Shown piece after piece: positions 59,925 to 64,000 of a stretch of DNA of 64,000 nt. Numbering within the stretch: the stretch's first letter is position 1; the number at the start of each line of letters is the position of its first letter. Below the pieces are notes generated by a model. That model was not told the origin of the DNA. It ran no database searches and saw nothing but the letters and a program-made list of their open reading frames with translations. Both the position numbers and the translations under genes were made by a program. The DNA is taken from assembly GCA_038501195.1 (NCBI GenBank), contig JBBPUQ010000002.1, positions 1,178,001 through 1,242,000 of the forward strand. The letters are read 5' to 3'. Origin of the DNA: Nemania diffusa. Taxonomy: Eukaryota; Ascomycota; Sordariomycetes; Xylariales; Xylariaceae.

Positions 59925-62706
59925 GAAAGCAGCCCAGATGAAGTTGCTCAGATGAGGTTATCACAACTGCTGCCGATATCGTCTGGAAGTCTAGGAGTCC
60001 GCGCGGCTCATTCACAAAAATTCATACCAAGGCGTCATCGCGGCTTGGTATTTTCTATGATTAGGCTCATACCCTCCCTTCAATATTTCACAAGGCCACG
60101 ATTTACAACTTGTTAAGGTGCTGTATCCGAGCTATTGCATTTCCGCAAAGGGGAAGTGCAGCCCTATCGTGATGTAATAGATAAGTAAAGATCTATACTG
60201 AGTTACCCGGTTACGTGTCTATAGAGGTCTTAGCGAGCGCCTCATGGGTTACCGCTTACGCGGACATATCCTCTGGAAAGAGAGTCGCATCGTGGATGCT
60301 TCACGTAGCACCCGCTTCCGTATACAAGCATCGCTAGCAGCAGGCACATTCTCGAAGTTTGCATCTTGGCGCCGAGACAATGCCCAGACAATGTTATCTC
60401 GTGATTAGCACGTTCGTATTGGTAAAGCTGATGAATGTTAGTCGTCAGTTAAGATACTAGTACGAAAGAATGCGTAAACTGTGCTGAGGGAAATCTCTTG
60501 CCCTGCTCATGCATCGTGCCTAGATGCTAAGCCAGGGGTTCTTCCAGCCTCGAGGTCATGAGCCCTCTAGTTTCCATAAGGCGCAAACGGAGACCCCTCA
60601 TTATCACCCCTGTCTCCTATCTAGAAGACAAGTAGATAGTTCTCATCCCAATTTAAGTGCCAATGTAGGTAGTTTGGCCAAGGAGTAGTTGGCCTCCCGA
60701 GCTTAAGCTTTCGAGTATGGGGGTCAATAGTCATTCCGTATAGGCTGGGTAGTAACCGAAGACGATCTCATCCTAACTAAAGAGAAAGGTGGTAGTGTTT
60801 ATTAACGATCGTCAGTTCGGTGTAGTATGGTGCAACCTGGTGAATAGTTGGCCCGCCCTTCTCACAGCAGCTCTGTCTAAGTCGGTGGTGACCTCTACTA
60901 CATAGGCAGCACATAGTAGAGGACTTATAGGTATGGGAACAAGCCGCTGCCCACCCGGCTTACCACCATCCCCGGCCCCGGGAGCCATATCGGGAAGCAA
61001 CCAGGTTCTTAATATGCATACACACAGACATCGAAAGCTCGCTGATTGGCTTCTCGAAGCGGCAAGGGTTCCGTTTGCTCGCATCTTCGTGCTTTTAGAC
61101 ACCCAAGCGCAAGTCTTGGCTACAGTGTGTATAGTGCGGGCTCATCCGTCTGCATTTCACACGTGAACCGCAACGTTAGTCAAGATAGCCTCTCTTGGTA
61201 CCACACGGTCCATGAGCTTACCTCAGGTTATTAATAAGCGCTGCGAGCCGGGAAATTTTCATTGTCTCCTTGCGGGGTGTGCTTGGCCACTTGACTTGCA
61301 TGTCAATCCCTGACGCTGCAGACTCGCTTCCAGGAATAGGCATCACGTTTTCCTCTCCCATGCATCATCGCCGCTGGTTCCTGCATGCAAAAAAGATCAT
61401 TGCGCAGTAGGAGCGGGGTTCTACGGCTTGATAGAGTGCGAGTCGCAAAAATGAAGTCGATAGGTATTGGTAGAGTCATATTACAGAAGCTCGGTAGCGA
61501 AATCTAACCGGCGATCGTGTCACGCTGCACAAAGTAAAGACATAGATTCGTCTCTAGAATAATGATAGCCATTATATTGAGTACGAATTCAAACAATTAT
61601 GACAGCTGTAGTTACTTCTCAACAACATAACCAGATACCTGGTGTAGTCTGGCATTGTTAGGGAGAGGGATTCAAGCATCATCTAACATTAGTCTGCATT
61701 GGAGGCACCACCCTTACAGTATCATTGGCAATTATCGTGTAATCAAACCAGTATCTCTAGGGAAAGATTCCTGGACTACTACTTACCTGTTTAATCTTGA
61801 CAACTACACGCTGCCAAGAGCCGGCTACTGAATGGCTTGTATTTCCTGCAGCCACACTTCTTAATGAAAGACGTATAGTTACCTAGATGGGAAGTTTTCC
61901 ATCGAAGTCCCTCGGTCTACACCTACTACCAGAGAGGCACGTGTGTCGGATACTGCGCTCTACGCGCGGGACGATGCCTCCCCCTTGCTATTCATCGTAT
62001 AATCCCGTCTAGCAACGTAAAGTCCTCGAAGCCAAGAGGCATCACCCGTCGTTCTGACGTACGTCTATACACAAGCCCATGAGATATATCGAGATATGTT
62101 TCGTAACTATGTCTGCTCAGAATAGAAGCCATGTAGAGTGAAGTCTCAACGCTATGACATGGAGACGGTGGAATGATTGTTCCTTCACAGTATAAACGAC
62201 CGGATTGCGGGATGTGGCAAACGTAGTCGGAGAAGTAGGCACAACCCTCACTTGACACCGCCACGTTATCAGTTTCCATTTCAGGTGATTTACATTCCCC
62301 TAGTGAGCGCCTCGCGATGTCTGAGTAGTCCTACCAGCCTTGCCTACGCGATATAGCATCAGGGGTCGTTGACTAGTCACTTAGATGCTCAAGTAGCTTC
62401 GCTGACGCTTCGCTCTGAGGGGCTTCATTCACGAGCCTAGGTCTTCAGTCTAGATCGAAGCCGCGTGGCAGGAGTCATCGGGTACGTTGAGACGCATACG
62501 CCTGGCTAGGGTGAGTCTAGCACGTAGTCCTTTCAATTACGATCATAGGAAATTCACGATAGAGTAATGTTATGCCATGTTCGTACGTTACTAATCCAGC
62601 AAGTATCGTGTCCGATACTCCGGGAGCAACGCAAGCCATCCACAATATTCCACGATGATTACGAGTATTATGAGTTACTGGAGCGTCGTTAGTTTAGATT
62701 TTGGTG
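59925..62706. other. Gene-free region between divergent secreted genes
   Basis: Nearly 2.8 kb without a supportable ORF. The frames at 60812-61166 and 61992-62279 show no domain. It is large enough to hold regulatory sequence for both flanking genes, but no site can be named. Confidence 0.5.
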
Positions 62707-62714
62707 TATTTAAA
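62707..62714 (+). promoter_or_regulatory. Probable TATA box of multicopper oxidase gene
   Basis: TATTTAAA, 126 bp upstream of the ATG at 62840 and just before a CT-rich leader. Confidence 0.45.
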
Positions 62715-62839
62715 TCAGGAGTCTCGCTCGTGATGAAGCAATTTTCTTTGGATCGTCACCCTCAACTAGTCTTCCCATCCTCCCTTCACTCTTTAGCAAT
62801 CAGGAGATCTTCAACTTGAACTCGTTCTCTCTCTGAGCC

Positions 62840-64000
62840 ATGTTCTCAAAACTTGCCTCTTTGGCTCTGGCATCTTGCCTTTGCACAGGGGCTATAGCCC
62901 AGCGAACTCTTGAATATGATATCCCAGCTGAGGAGGCACTCGCCCTGTCTCAAGTCGTGGACGAAGATGGTCCAACTTTCTCTATACAAAAGGGGAAGGA
63001 AATCAGTCCCGAATACCCCCTGATCTATAGAATTGCCCTACCAATACCGCCCGTTGCACAACACAAACAGTCAGTTTTATCTCGCCCTCTGCCCTTACCT
63101 TCATACTGACTACCCTAGGGTAATTACAAACCCCGTTACTGGGAAGGATATCTTGTACTATGAAATCGAAGAAAAGCTGTTCCAAAAACGTGAGTAGTTC
63201 CTAAATCTGCACTATTTTCTTGTTGCGTAATTTTATACCTATCTGGGCTAGTTATTCGACACTTGACAGTCACAATGAATGCCAGATACTAATCCTTGAT
63301 CGTTATAGAAATCTTTCCGAACCTTCTACCTGCTACCCTGGTAGGCTACGACGGAATCACTCCCGGGCCTACCATCATAGTCGAAAGGGGAACCGAAATC
63401 GTCGTACGCTTTGTAAACAATGCGGAGCGAGAGACCTCTGTCCACCTTCACGGGTCGCCATCTCGAGCTCCCTTCGACGGCTGGGCGGCTGACACCACCA
63501 ACCCTGGTGAATACAAGGACTACTACTATCCCAACTTCCAATCTGCCCGTCTGCTGTGGTACCATGACCACGCTCTAGGAATTGTAAGTAATACTCCCAA
63601 CAGCCAGCACTGGAACGAAGTTAACAGCGCTTCTAGACTGCTGAGAATGCCTTTTTCGGTCTGGCAGCAGCTTACATCCTCACGGATCCTGCTGAAGATG
63701 TTCTGGGTCTCCCCTCAGGTTACGGCGAGTTCGATATCCCTATTATTCTCGCCTCCAAGTACTACAACCAAAACGGAACACTTCAGTCGCAACTTCAAGA
63801 AGACACCAGCACCTGGGGCGACATCATCCACGTCAACGGTCAACCATGGCCGTTCCTCGACGTCCAGCCTCGCAAGTATCGCTTCAGAGTCCTGAACACC
63901 GGTATCTCTCGAAACTACGCTCTCTACTTCGCCCGATCAGCAAACACCGACGGCCAGCTACCATTCCAAGTGATCGCTTCTGATTCTGGTCTCCTCGACG
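62840..64000 (+). CDS. Bilirubin-oxidase-like multicopper oxidase (5' part)
   Basis: Exons 62840-63069, 63119-63189, 63309-63583 and 63637 onward (cut by the window end), with introns of 49, 119 and 53 nt. MFSKLASLALASCLCTGAIAQ is a signal peptide, followed by EYDIPAEEAL, PLIYRIALPIPPVAQ and NPVTGKDILYYEI. The first copper-binding motif HLHGSPSRAPFDGWA and the second WYHDHALGI (His ligands of type 2/3 copper) are intact. Domain 2 contains LPSGYGEFDIPIIL, WGDIIHVNGQPWPF and YRFRVLNTGISR. The order and wording match the fungal bilirubin oxidase/CotA-like group rather than classic laccases. It would oxidise phenols, bilirubin-type or pigment precursors with reduction of O2 to water, outside the cell. 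The C-terminal copper ligands lie beyond the edge. Confidence 0.92.

Overview
The window reads as nuclear DNA of a filamentous ascomycete, most likely a Sordariomycete. Genes are split by short introns (about 45-350 nt) with GTRNGT-type donors and CTRAC-like branch points. The recognisable proteins are fungal-type: a Crz1/CrzA zinc-finger factor, a Ras-associating/LRR/PP2C/cyclase adenylate cyclase, a dynamitin, an Rtc4-domain protein and secreted oxidases. The first ~6.3 kb are almost pure A+T, as expected of repeat-induced point mutation (RIP). Species cannot be fixed from the sequence alone.

Layout. 1-6.3 kb: AT-rich RIP-type block with no credible gene. 6.3-15 kb: sparsely genic, with an HSL-type alpha/beta hydrolase (7.8-8.8 kb), a 126-aa secreted six-cysteine protein (9.7-10.15 kb) and an 822-bp TA-flanked inverted-repeat (Tc1/mariner-type) MITE (13.55-14.37 kb). 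15-22 kb: crz1, a three-exon MDR/enoyl-reductase-like gene, a small putative mitochondrial membrane protein and a DUF7053-like gene. 22-27.5 kb: long gene-free stretch. 27.5-34.4 kb: a 2243-residue, highly charged, repeat-built protein of unknown function. 35.6 kb: intron-containing tRNA-Gly(CCC). 36.4 kb: 64-codon Cys-rich ORF. 37.1-38.9 kb: BBE-type FAD oxidoreductase with an 8-nt microexon and an apparent one-base frameshift. 40.4-47.2 kb: adenylate cyclase. 48.4-49.7 kb: APH-family phosphotransferase-like protein. 52.7 kb: intron-containing tRNA-Ile(AAU). 53.5-57.4 kb: dynamitin and an Rtc4-domain protein, divergently transcribed. 57.9-64 kb: a five-exon secreted protein of unknown function, and a bilirubin-oxidase-like multicopper oxidase cut by the window end.

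Co-operation. No biosynthetic cluster with a backbone synthase is visible. Adenylate cyclase (cAMP-PKA) and Crz1 (Ca2+-calcineurin) are two conserved signalling nodes that happen to lie in one window; physical linkage is not evidence of joint regulation. The secreted products (hydrolytic/oxidative enzymes and a cysteine-rich protein) lie nearer the gene-poor or AT-rich parts, an accessory-type pattern, whereas housekeeping genes occupy 40-57 kb.

Most exon models below were joined by hand from splice signals, frame continuity and protein-motif continuity. Lengths are from my own counting. No database search was run.
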